A stretch of 44,082 nt of DNA from Alphaproteobacteria bacterium (lineage in GTDB: Bacteria > Pseudomonadota > Alphaproteobacteria > Rhizobiales > Beijerinckiaceae): NCBI GenBank assembly GCA_021325385.1, contig JAJPHH010000206.1:1-44082 (forward strand). The letters are read 5' to 3'. Positions within the stretch are counted from its first letter, which is position 1, and each line of letters opens with the position of its first letter. A program made the translations under genes and the position numbers. Shown here one piece after another: positions 31,849 through 40,097 of this stretch. The notes under the pieces were generated by a model, which ran no database searches, had not been told where the DNA came from, and saw only the letters and a list, made by a program, of their open reading frames with translations.

Positions 31849-32885
31849 ACGGGTCGGCGGTCTGCGCGGCGCGGCCGGATGCGCGGCTCGTGAGCGTCGT
31901 CATTCCCGCCTACAATGCGGCAAGGAGCATCGATGAGACCTTGACGAGCGTGCGCGGCCAGACGCACGCGGCGCTGGACATCATCGTCGTCGACGACGGC
32001 TCGGAAGACGACACGGCAGAGATCGTCCGCCGCCATGCGCAGCAGGACGACAGGGTCCGGCTGTTCGTCCAGCAGAATGGCGGCGTCGCTGCGGCGCGCA
32101 ACAAGGGCGTCGCCAACGCTCGCGCCGAGTTCATCGCCCCTCTCGACGCCGACGACCTCTGGGCGCCGGCCAAGATCGAAAAACAATTGGCGGCGTTGGA
32201 CGAAGCGGGGGCGGAAACGGCGCTCGTCTATACCTGGTACACGACGATCAACGGCCGCGGCGAAATCATCGACGCCAACGACAGGCCGTCGCATGAAGGC
32301 GACGTGCTCAAGCAAATTTGCTGCGGAAATTTCATCGGCAACGGCAGTTCGCCGCTGATGCGCAAAAGCGCGGTTCTGGAATGCGGCGGCTACGAGCCGG
32401 GCCTGCGAGCGCAAAAGGCGCAGGGCTGCGAGGATCTACTGCTCTATTTCCGTCTCGCCGAGCGCCATCGTTTCGCGGTCGTGCGCGAGCATCTCGTCGG
32501 CTATCGCGAAGTGCCGGAGAGCATGTCCGGCGATTCCCGCCAAATGCTGCGGTCCTTCCGCCTCGTCGCCGCGGAGGTGCGGGCGAAATATCCTCATTTC
32601 AACGCCGAGACCCGGTTCGGCGAAGCGAGCCTGGCTGAGTGGCTGTTTTGGCGAGCCGCGCGAGCCGGCAGATATGTCGACGCCCTCCGCCTCTTGCTGC
32701 TCATCCTGCGGCTTGATCCGAACCATGGCCTTTTGACCCTGTCGCCGGGTTTGGCGCGGGCGAGCCTGCGCCGCGCCTTGCGCCCAAGACGACCGCCGGC
32801 GCCGCGTTCCGCGGCCCGCTTTCCGGCCGGGGCGGCGACTGTCGAGCAGAAGCTGATCGCCTCGAACATCGCCGACGCGATCTGA
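31845..32885 (+). CDS. GT2 family glycosyltransferase
   Basis: This 346-residue protein has the GT-A motifs RLVSVVIPAYNAARSIDETL, DIIVVDDGSEDDTAEIVRRH, the metal site LDADDLW (DAD) and GNFIGNGSSPLMRKSAVLEC with the later acidic motif GCEDLLLYFRLAE. It differs from the upstream enzyme and likely adds a different sugar. About 100 C-terminal residues are helical and positively charged, perhaps membrane-associated. It overlaps the upstream gene (ATGA), so both are cotranscribed. With galE, wzm and wzt they form a compact glycan assembly and export locus, but no initiating phosphosugar transferase is present. Confidence 0.9.
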   Translation: MNGSAVCAARPDARLVSVVIPAYNAARSIDETLTSVRGQTHAALDIIVVDDGSEDDTAEIVRRHAQQDDRVRLFVQQNGGVAAARNKGVANARAEFIAPLDADDLWAPAKIEKQLAALDEAGAETALVYTWYTTINGRGEIIDANDRPSHEGDVLKQICCGNFIGNGSSPLMRKSAVLECGGYEPGLRAQKAQGCEDLLLYFRLAERHRFAVVREHLVGYREVPESMSGDSRQMLRSFRLVAAEVRAKYPHFNAETRFGEASLAEWLFWRAARAGRYVDALRLLLLILRLDPNHGLLTLSPGLARASLRRALRPRRPPAPRSAARFPAGAATVEQKLIASNIADAI

Positions 32886-33104
32886 TCGCGGCCGAACGCG
32901 CGGCGATTTTGTTGAAGGCTTAATGCCGACATCCGCCGCTCGTCCTTGCTGGGCCAGATGTCTCAAGTATCATTGTAATAAACCTGAGCCGACATTTCGG
33001 AAATATTATTTAGCTTAACGGATGGTAACAGAATATCAAAGTTGACGCCGAGTAAATATCGGCCATGATTTGAGCGTCTCAGGCTTAACTGGAGGGCAAA
33101 CATT

Positions 33105-33521
33105 ATGACGAGCTCCACTGCACGTTCCGGCGATTTCCAGGACCTCTCGAGCCTGCAAAGGTTCGCCTTGAGCTTCGACCGTTCAGGTCGCGAAGACTTC
33201 CTCGACCGGATGGCGCGTCTCGACGCCGCGCGGGACACCCGGCCCGCCGATTCGACGCCTCCGCATGACGACGACGCGCTTGTCCTGGCGGGGCGAGCCT
33301 TGGACGAAGCCTGGGCCCTCGAGGTTCACGCGCTGATCTTGGCGAAGCGGGCAAGGAATGCAGAGGCGACGGCCGCGGCGCAGGCGGCGCGACAAGCGAC
33401 CGCGCGGATCGTCCAGCGCATCGAAGCGGCCGCCGCGAGCAGCGCGGAAGATTACCGAGTCAAGGCCCGCGCCGCTTTGTGGCGTCGCAACGGCGAGCCG
33501 GCCAAATCGCGCCGCGCTTGA
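33105..33521 (+). CDS. Small hypothetical protein, helical, charged
   Basis: This 138-residue protein is not recognised. It has an Asp/Arg-rich first half (SLQRFALSFDRSGREDFLDR) and an Ala-rich helical second half (LEVHALILAKRARNAEATAA), ending in DYRVKARAALWRRNGEPAK. No signal peptide or membrane segment is present, so it is probably cytoplasmic. A GGAGGG lies 9-14 bases before the ATG. The preceding 219 bases are AT-richer than the surroundings and probably hold its promoter, but I see no precise motif. It is transcribed alone, convergent with the DUF815 gene. Confidence 0.6.
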   Translation: MTSSTARSGDFQDLSSLQRFALSFDRSGREDFLDRMARLDAARDTRPADSTPPHDDDALVLAGRALDEAWALEVHALILAKRARNAEATAAAQAARQATARIVQRIEAAAASSAEDYRVKARAALWRRNGEPAKSRRA

Positions 33522-33642
33522 TGCGCCAATCCTGACCGTCGCTCCAGGCGCGATCGTTCTCGCGCCTGGCGACAGGCGATCCCAGATTATTCGTCGTGTT
33601 TTAGATCGATTCCGGCGAAATCGGGCGACCGAGGTTGCGCCG

Positions 33643-34536
33643 TCACGCGTCCAGCCGCTTCCCCAAACGCCCGGCCAAATCCTGAATGAATTGCCACGCC
33701 GTGCGGCCTGAGCGGGCGCCGCGCGTCGTCGCCCATTCGAGCGCGTCGCGGGCGATCTCCTCGCGCGGCGCCGCAAGGCCGAAATGGTCGGCGTAGCCGA
33801 ACACCATGGCGAGATACTCGTCCTGGCTGCACCGGTGAAAGCCGAGCCATAGGCCGAAGCGGTCGGACAGCGACACTTTCTCCTCCACCGCCTCGCCGGG
33901 ATTGATCGCGGTCGAGCGCTCGTTCTCCATCATGTCGCGGGGCAGCAGATGGCGACGGTTGGAGGTCGCGTAGAAGAGCACATTGGCCGGCCGCCCCTCG
34001 ATGCCGCCTTCGAGCGCGGCTTTCAGCGATTTGTAAGACGTGTCGGCCGCGTCGAAGGAGAGGTCGTCGCAAAAGACGAGAAACCGGAACGGCGCTTCGC
34101 GCAGCAGCGACATCAGGCCCGGCAGGCTCTCGATGTCCTCGCGGTGGATTTCGACGAGTCTCAGGCCGGCTTGAGGGTCGCGGCGGTTGATCTCGGCATG
34201 GACGGCCTTGACCAGCGACGACTTGCCCATGCCGCGCGCGCCCCAGAGCAGGGCGTTGTTGGCGGGCAGGCCCTTGGCGAAACGCTCGGTGTTTTCGAGC
34301 AGCGCGTCACGGACGAAATCGACGCCGCGCAGCAGCGCGATCTCGACGCGATTGACCTTCCTGACCGGCGCGAGACCGCCGCGATCGGCATGCCAGACGA
34401 AAGCTTCGGCCGCGGCGAAATCCGGCGCCGCCGGAGGCGGCGGAGCGAGCCGCTCGAGCGCCTCGGCGATGCGGGCGAGAAGCGGATCGGCGGAATTGTC
34501 GAGGGCGGGAAGCGGGCGGAGCGGCTTTTGCGGCAT
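33643..34536 (-). CDS. DUF815 family AAA ATPase
   Basis: This 297-residue protein has Walker A LLWGARGMGKSSLVKAVHAE, Walker B FLVFCDDLSFDAADTSYKSL (with the DD) and a sensor-like FYATSNRRHLLPRDMMENE motif, followed by VSLSDRFGLWLGFHRCSQDE. This is the DUF815 group of AAA+ proteins, whose cellular role is not known. The start at ATG 34536 gives MPQKPLRPLPALD and fits the group; a longer in-frame start would add unrelated residues. It is a single gene with about 245 bases to the divergent DUF2147 gene, where no clear regulatory site is seen. Confidence 0.88.
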   Translation of the reverse strand: MPQKPLRPLPALDNSADPLLARIAEALERLAPPPPAAPDFAAAEAFVWHADRGGLAPVRKVNRVEIALLRGVDFVRDALLENTERFAKGLPANNALLWGARGMGKSSLVKAVHAEINRRDPQAGLRLVEIHREDIESLPGLMSLLREAPFRFLVFCDDLSFDAADTSYKSLKAALEGGIEGRPANVLFYATSNRRHLLPRDMMENERSTAINPGEAVEEKVSLSDRFGLWLGFHRCSQDEYLAMVFGYADHFGLAAPREEIARDALEWATTRGARSGRTAWQFIQDLAGRLGKRLDA

Positions 34537-34781
34537 GGCCACTTGATCTATCCGACGGCGCGTTTGGCGCAAGCGGTCCGCAAGCTCCACGAACTCTCCG
34601 CAGAGCTTCGCCGCTTCATGCGCCCGCGGCTCGGCCGCGACCCCGAGAGTGCGGGCTTTTCCCAAGATTTTTGCGGTCCGTCGCCCTGATCTCATCAAAA
34701 TTTGATTGGATAAGCCGAAACAAATCTCGTCCGAGATTCGCCCTGCAGGGGCTCAGAACGAGGCGACAAGGAGAACGATTG

Positions 34782-35177
34782 GTGAAATTGTCTGCATTTT
34801 CAAAAGGTTGCTTAGGCGCGGCCGCGCTTTTTGGACTGTTCGCCTCGTCGGCGGCCGAAGCCGGCTGGAACGCCAATGGCGAATGGGCGCGCGAGGACGG
34901 GGAGGTGCGGGTGCGCCTGTCGCGCTGCGGCGGCAATATTTGCGCCGTCAATACCTGGACCAAGGACCCTTACGGCCAGGAAAAAACCGGCGACCGGTTC
35001 ATCATGACGTTGGTTTCGACCGATTCTGGCCATTGGACCGGCTCGGCCTTCGATCCGCAGCGCCACCTTGTCTACTCGATGGATGTCAGCCTGAGCGGCC
35101 AGCAATTGACGACGCATGGCTGCATCGCCGGCAGCTCCATGTGCCAGACCGCGGCTTGGACGCGCGTCTCGAAGTAA
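34782..35177 (+). CDS. DUF2147 family secreted protein
   Basis: This 131-residue protein has a signal peptide (KLSAFSKGCLGAAALFGLFA, cleavage after AAEAG or near) and the DUF2147 pattern: NGEWAREDGEVRVRLSRCG, ICAVNTWTKDPYG, then a SGQQLTTHGCIAGSSMCQTA ending. DUF2147 proteins are small periplasmic beta-barrels of unknown role, often found with transporter or stress genes. Several cysteines (RCGGNIC, HGCIAGSSMC) suggest disulfides. The GTG at 34782 has AAGGAGA upstream (34768-34774) and starts the signal peptide; a longer in-frame start does not fit. Confidence 0.85.
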   Translation: MKLSAFSKGCLGAAALFGLFASSAAEAGWNANGEWAREDGEVRVRLSRCGGNICAVNTWTKDPYGQEKTGDRFIMTLVSTDSGHWTGSAFDPQRHLVYSMDVSLSGQQLTTHGCIAGSSMCQTAAWTRVSK

Positions 35178-35199
35178 CCGGCCGGAGACCTGATCGGGC

Positions 35200-35802
35200 G
35201 TGACCCCGGGAGAAGCCGTCATTGCGGTCTGGGTCCTGTGGGTCGCCTCCTGGATCGCGGCCGCAATCTGGTCCGATCCGGCCGCGTCGCGGCCGGCCGC
35301 GCGCGAGGAATTGCTCTACCGAGCGGTCACCGTGGGCGGCGTGGCGCTGCTCGCCGCCGGCCATCGCCTCGACCACGGCGCTCGGCTATGGCGACTTGGC
35401 CAACCCGCCCAGTGGGGCCTCGTCGCCATCATCGTGATCGGCTTGGCGTTCGCCTGGCAGGCGCGGCTCTATCTCGGCCGGCTATGGTCGAGTTCGGTCA
35501 CCAGAAAGGCGGATCATCGCGTCATCGACACGGGCCCCTACGCCGTCGTGCGCCACCCGATCTATACCGGGATCATCGCCGCCCTCTACGCCACCGCGAT
35601 TTGGAAGGCCGACGCCTTCGGCATTGCCGGCGCGCTGCTGATGACGATCGCCTTCTGGCTGAAGGCGCGGCTTGAAGAACGCTTCCTGCGCGAGCAATTG
35701 GGCGCCGAGGCGTACGATTCCTATCGGCGCAAGGTTCCGATGCTCGCGCCGTTCGGACCGAAAGGCGCAGCTCCCTTGCCGAAGTGGGAAGAGCAGGGGT
35801 GA
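35200..35802 (+). CDS. Isoprenylcysteine methyltransferase-like integral membrane methyltransferase
   Basis: This 200-residue protein has about four hydrophobic segments and the ICMT/PEMT-type motif RVIDTGPYAVVRHPIYTGII followed by LEERFLREQLGAEAYDSYRR near the C-terminus. The RHPxYxG...E residues form the SAM and substrate site of this membrane methyltransferase family. Bacterial members methylate small molecules, lipids or quinones; the substrate here is unknown. It starts with GTG at 35200, 22 bases after the DUF2147 stop, so it may be cotranscribed with it. Confidence 0.88.
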   Translation: MTPGEAVIAVWVLWVASWIAAAIWSDPAASRPAAREELLYRAVTVGGVALLAAGHRLDHGARLWRLGQPAQWGLVAIIVIGLAFAWQARLYLGRLWSSSVTRKADHRVIDTGPYAVVRHPIYTGIIAALYATAIWKADAFGIAGALLMTIAFWLKARLEERFLREQLGAEAYDSYRRKVPMLAPFGPKGAAPLPKWEEQG

Positions 35803-35962
35803 GGCGTAGGACCTTGAGAATCGTCGACGTACTTTCTCGCTGATCCGTTTCAGGCCCCTGTTTTCCACCTCTGTACCATCGCCCTGCTTCTCTCGCTTTC
35901 AGGAGGGGAGGCTCCCCTTTCGCTCGGCGCTCTGCTAGATTGCGCAGGCGGAGGGGCTCATC

Positions 35963-36595
35963 ATGCAATTCTCATCGCGGCGCGCCGCGCTTGCTTTAGC
36001 GTTCACGCTGGTTTCCGCCGTCCCGGCCATCGCCGAGACGGCTGACGATTTCGTCAAGCGCCTCCTGGCGCGCGCGCCCGCGATCGGGACGACTTACGCC
36101 TGTTTCGAGCGCGTCTACGACGCGGCGCATCTTGCTTCGCATCCCCAGCAAAATGTCGAGACCATGACCTTGCTGGTGAAATATACGATCGCCGCCCATC
36201 CCGATCCGGGCGAGGCGCCGCAATACGAACTGCGCATCGGCGTCAAGTTCCGCCAAGCCAAACGGATGAAGGAGGTCGACGGCGAATGCTCGGCGACGCA
36301 TCCCGAGAATGATCCCAACGGGCCGGTCGCCGCCCATTGCGGCGTCGCCTGCGACGGCGGCGCCATCGACGTCGCGTTGAAGGACAACGGCGCCATGCTG
36401 GTGACGATCCCGGCCGGCGCGCGCACCTGGACGCCGGGCGCCGACGACAAGCAGGACGAGGCGGACAGAGAAGCGCTGCATGGCGGCTTCGGGACGGACG
36501 ACAAATTGTTTCGCCTCGATCGCGCCGACATGCGACAATGCCTCGTCCTCGCCGCCGACAGGAAAGAAAAGGCGCAGATGACGCGCCAGCATTGA
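35963..36595 (+). CDS. Secreted protein of unknown function
   Basis: This 210-residue protein has a signal peptide (ALALAFTLVSAVPAIAETAD, cleavage near AIAE). The mature part has five cysteines (about residues 47, 109, 126, 130 and 193), including the close pair HCGVACDGGAIDVALKDNGA, and a conserved-looking QYELRIGVKFRQAKRM segment. I do not recognise a family. GGAGGGG lies about 8 bases before the ATG. The next gene, a DsrE-like protein with its own signal peptide, begins 12 bases after its stop, so they likely form an operon of exported proteins. Confidence 0.65.
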   Translation: MQFSSRRAALALAFTLVSAVPAIAETADDFVKRLLARAPAIGTTYACFERVYDAAHLASHPQQNVETMTLLVKYTIAAHPDPGEAPQYELRIGVKFRQAKRMKEVDGECSATHPENDPNGPVAAHCGVACDGGAIDVALKDNGAMLVTIPAGARTWTPGADDKQDEADREALHGGFGTDDKLFRLDRADMRQCLVLAADRKEKAQMTRQH

Positions 36596-36606
36596 AGGAG
36601 CGGCCG

Positions 36607-37038
36607 ATGGAGCGTCGCAATCTCTTTTGCATCGCGCTGGCCGGCCTCGCCGGTCTCGCCGCGACCGGCGCGCGGGCGGACGTCCGCGCGCAGAAGGTCG
36701 TCTATCACCTCGCCGACCCCGAGAAGGTCGGCTTCGTACTTGGCAACATTCGCAATCATCTCGACGGCGCCGGCGGGCCCGCGGCGATCAGAGTGGCGCT
36801 CGTCGTCCATGGCCGCGCGCTCGCCGCGTTTCGCGCCGACGCGCATGACCGGGCCGTCCATGAGGCGACCGAAGCGGCGGCGAAAGCGGGCGTCGCGCTT
36901 TACGCTTGCGCGCATACGATGGATGCGATGAAACTCGGCCTGAACGATCTCAGGCCGGGCTTCGCCGCGGCCGAGAAGGGCGGGGTGGTCCTACTCGCCG
37001 ATCTGCAGGCGCAAGGCTGGGCCTATTTGCGGCCGTGA
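36607..37038 (+). CDS. DsrE-like secreted protein
   Basis: This 143-residue protein has a signal peptide (ERRNLFCIALAGLAGLAATG, Tat-like double Arg) and a DsrE/F-like alpha/beta fold: QKVVYHLADPEKVGFVLGNI, then RVALVVHGRALAAF and AGVALYACAHTMDAMKLGLN. The cysteine in LYACAHTM sits where sulfur-relay DsrE/TusD proteins have their active Cys, so it might carry or bind sulfur, but exported DsrE homologues are poorly understood. It follows the secreted unknown by 12 bases and precedes a LysE exporter by 22 bases. Confidence 0.8.
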   Translation: MERRNLFCIALAGLAGLAATGARADVRAQKVVYHLADPEKVGFVLGNIRNHLDGAGGPAAIRVALVVHGRALAAFRADAHDRAVHEATEAAAKAGVALYACAHTMDAMKLGLNDLRPGFAAAEKGGVVLLADLQAQGWAYLRP

Positions 37039-37060
37039 CCGTCTCGCAAGGGAGGAAATC

Positions 37061-37696
37061 TTGTCCTTGACGACGCTGCTCGCTTTCGCGCTCGTCGCTT
37101 TTATCGGCATTGCGACGCCCGGCCCGACGGTCCTGCTCGCTTTGAGCAACGGGTCGCGTTTCGGCGTCGGCCGGGCCGCATTCGGCATGGCCGGCGCGGT
37201 CGCCTCAGATTTCGTTCTGATCGGCGCGGTCTCGGTCGGCCTCGGCGCGCTGCTCGCGGCCTCCGAATTCTGGTTCGCCGTGGTCAAATGGATCGGCGTC
37301 GCATATCTCGCCTTTCTCGGGATCATGCTGCTGCGCTCGAAAGGCTCGCTCGACGAGGCGCTGCGCGAAGCGGCGGCGGGGCGATCGAGATCGGCGCGGG
37401 CGATCTTCCTGAAGAGCTTCCTCGTCGCCGTGACCAATCCGAAGGGCTATCTCTTCTTCTCGGCCTTCCTGCCGCAATTCATCGCGCCGAACGCGCCGCA
37501 AGCGCCGCAATTCGTGACGCTCGCGCTCATTTTCGCGACGATCGACTTTATCGTGATGCTCGCCTACGCGACGCTCGGCTCGCAGGCGATGCGCGCGCTG
37601 AAGACGAACGGCGCGCTGTGGCTGGACCGCCTCTGCGGCGGCGCGCTGCTGGCCTTGGCCGGGTCGCTGGCCTTCTATCGAAAGGCGAGCGCGTAG
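37061..37696 (+). CDS. LysE family translocator, second copy
   Basis: This 211-residue membrane protein has the family motif FIGIATPGPTVLLALSNGSR and FLVAVTNPKGYLFFSAFLPQ with about six hydrophobic segments, like LysE/RhtB amino-acid exporters. It starts with TTG at 37061 just after GGGAGG (37050-37055 region). The substrate is unknown. It lies 22 bases after the DsrE-like gene and may share its transcript. It is a paralogue of the exporter at 23205, but the two differ clearly outside the motifs. Confidence 0.88.
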   Translation: MSLTTLLAFALVAFIGIATPGPTVLLALSNGSRFGVGRAAFGMAGAVASDFVLIGAVSVGLGALLAASEFWFAVVKWIGVAYLAFLGIMLLRSKGSLDEALREAAAGRSRSARAIFLKSFLVAVTNPKGYLFFSAFLPQFIAPNAPQAPQFVTLALIFATIDFIVMLAYATLGSQAMRALKTNGALWLDRLCGGALLALAGSLAFYRKASA

Positions 37697-37826
37697 AGCT
37701 CATTCCTCGGACGGAAGCAAAAGGGGCGGGGGCGAGCGGCGCTGCGCATCGGAATGGAGCGGCGCGGCGCGGGCCGGTTTGCAACGGCCGTACTCTCACC
37801 CCAAAGCCTGCCGCCTCGGAGAGCGC

Positions 37827-38468
37827 TCAGCCGACGCTGCACATCGTCGCGACCGCTTTTCGCGCGATGCTTTCCAGCTCCGGCGCCGCCACGCCGGCGC
37901 GCGCCCTTATCGCGATCGTGTGCAGCGCGCCCGTCGCCAGGGTCGCCAGCGCGGCGGGATCGGCGCCGGCGGCGATTTCGCCGCGTTGTTGCGCGGCGCG
38001 GATCAGCGCTTCGAGCCGCTCGTCGAGGCGCCGCACGCTCTCGGCGAGGGCGATGCGGATCTCCTCGTCTTCGGCGGCCGCGGTCGGCGCGGTCGAGACC
38101 GAGAAGCAGCCAGGCGGGCGGCCAGGCGCGCCGCAATAGATCGCGATCGCGCGGACGTAGAATTCGTCGAGCGCGTCCTTCAGCGGCCTATCCTCGCGCA
38201 AGACTTCGCGCATGGCGCGCGCGCTCATTCGCCAGTAATGTTCGAGCGCCTTCAGATAGAGCGCGCGCTTGTCGCCGAAAGCGGCGTAGAGGCTCGGCCG
38301 GTTCATCCCGGTCGCCGCGGCGAGATCGTCGAGGGACGTGCCGGCATAGCCCGCCTTCCAGAATGTCTCCATGACCCGGGTCAGCGCCGCTTCCGGGTCG
38401 TAAGCGCGCGGACGCCCGCGCCGGCGGGACGCCGCGGCGCTTTCGCCTTTTTCTTGTTTTTGTACCAT
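37827..38468 (-). CDS. TetR family regulator
   Basis: This 213-residue protein has the TetR helix-turn-helix at about residues 20-65: YDPEAALTRVMETFWKAGYA, then TSLDDLAAATGMNRPSLYAA with FGDKRALYLKAL. The ligand-binding part has GRPPGCFSVSTAPTAAAED. The start ATG 38468 is taken because the domain follows at normal distance; a frame running upstream is not supported. It is divergent from the GST gene across 80 bases that hold a promoter and an inverted repeat overlapping this start, so it probably represses itself and the GST gene and is relieved by an electrophile or other small molecule. Confidence 0.85.
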   Translation of the reverse strand: MVQKQEKGESAAASRRRGRPRAYDPEAALTRVMETFWKAGYAGTSLDDLAAATGMNRPSLYAAFGDKRALYLKALEHYWRMSARAMREVLREDRPLKDALDEFYVRAIAIYCGAPGRPPGCFSVSTAPTAAAEDEEIRIALAESVRRLDERLEALIRAAQQRGEIAAGADPAALATLATGALHTIAIRARAGVAAPELESIARKAVATMCSVG

Positions 38469-38478
38469 ATCGCAAAAA
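38457..38478. promoter_or_regulatory. Inverted repeat overlapping the TetR start, candidate operator
   Basis: TTTTTG (38457-38462) and CAAAAA (38473-38478) are inverted 6-base arms with a 10-base spacer containing the TetR start codon. A further GATACAAAAATCAA at 38521-38534 matches the reversed left arm context. The positions, either side of a promoter for the GST gene, suit TetR binding. Confidence 0.45.
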
Positions 38479-38482
38479 ATCA

Positions 38483-38510
38483 TTGACAGCCGCGGCCGGC
38501 CCGGTAATTC
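38483..38510 (+). promoter_or_regulatory. Sigma-70-type promoter for the GST gene
   Basis: TTGACA at 38483-38488 is a perfect -35 box. TAATTC at 38505-38510 is a reasonable -10 box with a 16-base spacer, placing transcription start near 38517 and the GST start codon about 30 bases further. It lies directly beside the candidate TetR operator. Confidence 0.55.
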
Positions 38511-38548
38511 TATGCGGACCGATACAAAAATCAATGGGAGAGACGAAA

Positions 38549-39187
38549 GTGGAGCTCTATTTCTCGCCGCTCGCTTGTTCGATGGCCTCGCGCATCGCCC
38601 TCTACGAGGCCAAGGCCGAGGCGAGGTTCGTCGAAGTCGATCCAAAGACCAAAAAGACCCTCGCCGGCGACGACTTCTTCGCCGTCAATCCGATGGGCCT
38701 CGTGCCGACGATCCGTCTCGAGGACGGCCAGGTCCTGACCGAAAACGCCGCTATCCTGCAATATATCGCCGACCGCGCGCCGGAAGCGGGTCTCGCGCCA
38801 GCCGGCGGCATGGCGCGCGCGAAGCTGCAGCAATGGCTGAGCTTCATCGGCACGGAGCTGCATAAGGCGCTGTTCATTCCGCTCTTCGACAAGAAAATGC
38901 CCGACGAGGGCAAGGCGCGGACCCTGGAGAAGGGCGAGAAGCCGCTCGCTTATCTGAACGCCTATCTCGACGGCCGCGAATTCCTGCTCGATCGGCTCAG
39001 CGTCGCCGACGCCTACCTGTTCACCGTCCTGAATTGGAAAATCGCGACGCCGGTCGATCTCGAGAAATGGCCGGCGGTCGACGCCTATTATCATCGGCTC
39101 AAGCAGCGGCCGGCTTTCGCCCGCGCGCTTTCCGAAGAGCACGCGCTCTATGCCGAGGAGGCGAAGCGGCATAAGGCCGCCGCCTGA
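38549..39187 (+). CDS. Glutathione S-transferase, beta-like
   Basis: This 212-residue protein has the thioredoxin-like N-terminal domain ELYFSPLACSMASRIALYEA, with Cys10 in the SPLACS loop as in bacterial beta-class GSTs, NPMGLVPTI with the cis-Pro and LTENAAILQYIA for glutathione binding. The helical C-terminal domain includes LSVADAYLFTVLNW. It would conjugate or reduce electrophiles using glutathione in the cytoplasm. The GTG at 38549 is preferred because GGGAGAG (38536-38542) lies 6 bases upstream and the protein then starts like its family; an in-frame ATG at 38534 is the alternative. Probably controlled by the divergent TetR. Confidence 0.9.
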   Translation: MELYFSPLACSMASRIALYEAKAEARFVEVDPKTKKTLAGDDFFAVNPMGLVPTIRLEDGQVLTENAAILQYIADRAPEAGLAPAGGMARAKLQQWLSFIGTELHKALFIPLFDKKMPDEGKARTLEKGEKPLAYLNAYLDGREFLLDRLSVADAYLFTVLNWKIATPVDLEKWPAVDAYYHRLKQRPAFARALSEEHALYAEEAKRHKAAA

Positions 39188-39299
39188 ACGGCTTCGTCCG
39201 AGCGAGGCTGCGCCGGCCGCCTGGCCTGTTAATCGGCGGCCGGGATTGCTATATTCGCACGAGCTCGCCGGGCCTTGAACCCGGGCGAGGGAGATCGCG

Positions 39300-39683
39300 A
39301 TGGCCTCGAAATCCCGATTCAAAGTCATGACCCTGACCGACGCCGCGGCGGCGCGGGTCAGCGAAATCATCGCCAATTCGGAAAAGCCGATCGCCGGCTT
39401 GCGAGTCGGCGTCAAGAATGGCGGCTGCGCTGGAATGTCTTACACGATGGAGTTCGCTGAAAGCGTGAACCCGCTCGACGAAGTCATTGAAGATAAAGGC
39501 GTCAAGGTGCTGATCGATCCTAAGGCGGTGCTCTTTCTGCTCGGCGCGCGGATGGACTATCGCACCGATAAGCTGTCATCCGGCTTCGTCTTCGAAAATC
39601 CCAACGAGACCTCGGCTTGCGGCTGCGGCGAGAGCGTCGCGATCACGCCGGCGAGCCCCGAGGCGCTCGCCGCCCAGGCCTAG
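39300..39683 (+). CDS. IscA/SufA/ErpA-type iron-sulfur assembly protein
   Basis: This 127-residue A-type carrier has the three conserved cysteines: NGGCAGMSYTMEF (Cys41) and ACGCGESVAI (Cys105, Cys107). Motifs VMTLTDAAAARVSEIIA and LIDPKAVLFLLGARMDY fit the HesB/IscA family. It passes Fe-S clusters from the Suf or Isc scaffold to target enzymes in the cytoplasm. No suf or isc operon is adjacent, so it is probably a stand-alone carrier, as is common in alphaproteobacteria. The short C-terminal tail (ITPASPEALAAQA) is unexceptional. A tandem pair of TfoX-N genes begins 6 bases after its stop. Confidence 0.9.
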   Translation: MASKSRFKVMTLTDAAAARVSEIIANSEKPIAGLRVGVKNGGCAGMSYTMEFAESVNPLDEVIEDKGVKVLIDPKAVLFLLGARMDYRTDKLSSGFVFENPNETSACGCGESVAITPASPEALAAQA

Positions 39684-39688
39684 AGCCA

Positions 39689-40081
39689 ATGGACGCGGCG
39701 GGCTTGCAGAAATTCTTCGAGCCCTTCGCGGCGGTGACGATCAAAGGCATGTTCGGCGGCCGCGGCGTTTATGCCGACGGGCTGATGTTCGCCCTCCAGG
39801 CCGGCGACGATATTTATCTCAAGACCGACGCGGTCAGCGCGCCGCGCTTCAAAGCGGCCGGCTCGAGGCCTTTCGTCTATCGCAGCCCGATGGGTCCGCG
39901 GGAGACGAGCTATTGGCGTCTGCCGGCCGCGGCCGAGGCGAACGTTGGCGCGCTAAAAGAATGGTGCGGCCTCGCGCTTGAAGCGGCGCGCCGGGTCGCG
40001 GCGGCCAAGGCGGAAAAAGGCGCCCCGCGCGGCAAGAGCCGCGCCAAGCCGCGCGCCGGCGGCGCAGGCCCGGCAAGATGA
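39689..40081 (+). CDS. TfoX N-terminal domain protein, first of tandem pair
   Basis: This 130-residue protein has the TfoX N-terminal domain: LQKFFEPFAAVTIKGMFGGR, GVYADGLMFALQAGDDIYLK and SYWRLPAAAEANVGALKEWC. The final 25 residues are Lys/Arg-rich (GKSRAKPRAGG). TfoX-N proteins in other bacteria are small, competence-linked or uncharacterised; this one lacks the C-terminal TfoX domain. The ATG at 39689 follows the IscA-type stop by 5 bases, so the genes may share a transcript. The second copy starts 17 bases after its stop and shows clear similarity, which points to gene duplication. Confidence 0.85.
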   Translation: MDAAGLQKFFEPFAAVTIKGMFGGRGVYADGLMFALQAGDDIYLKTDAVSAPRFKAAGSRPFVYRSPMGPRETSYWRLPAAAEANVGALKEWCGLALEAARRVAAAKAEKGAPRGKSRAKPRAGGAGPAR

Positions 40082-40097
40082 CGGCTTAACCACCGGG

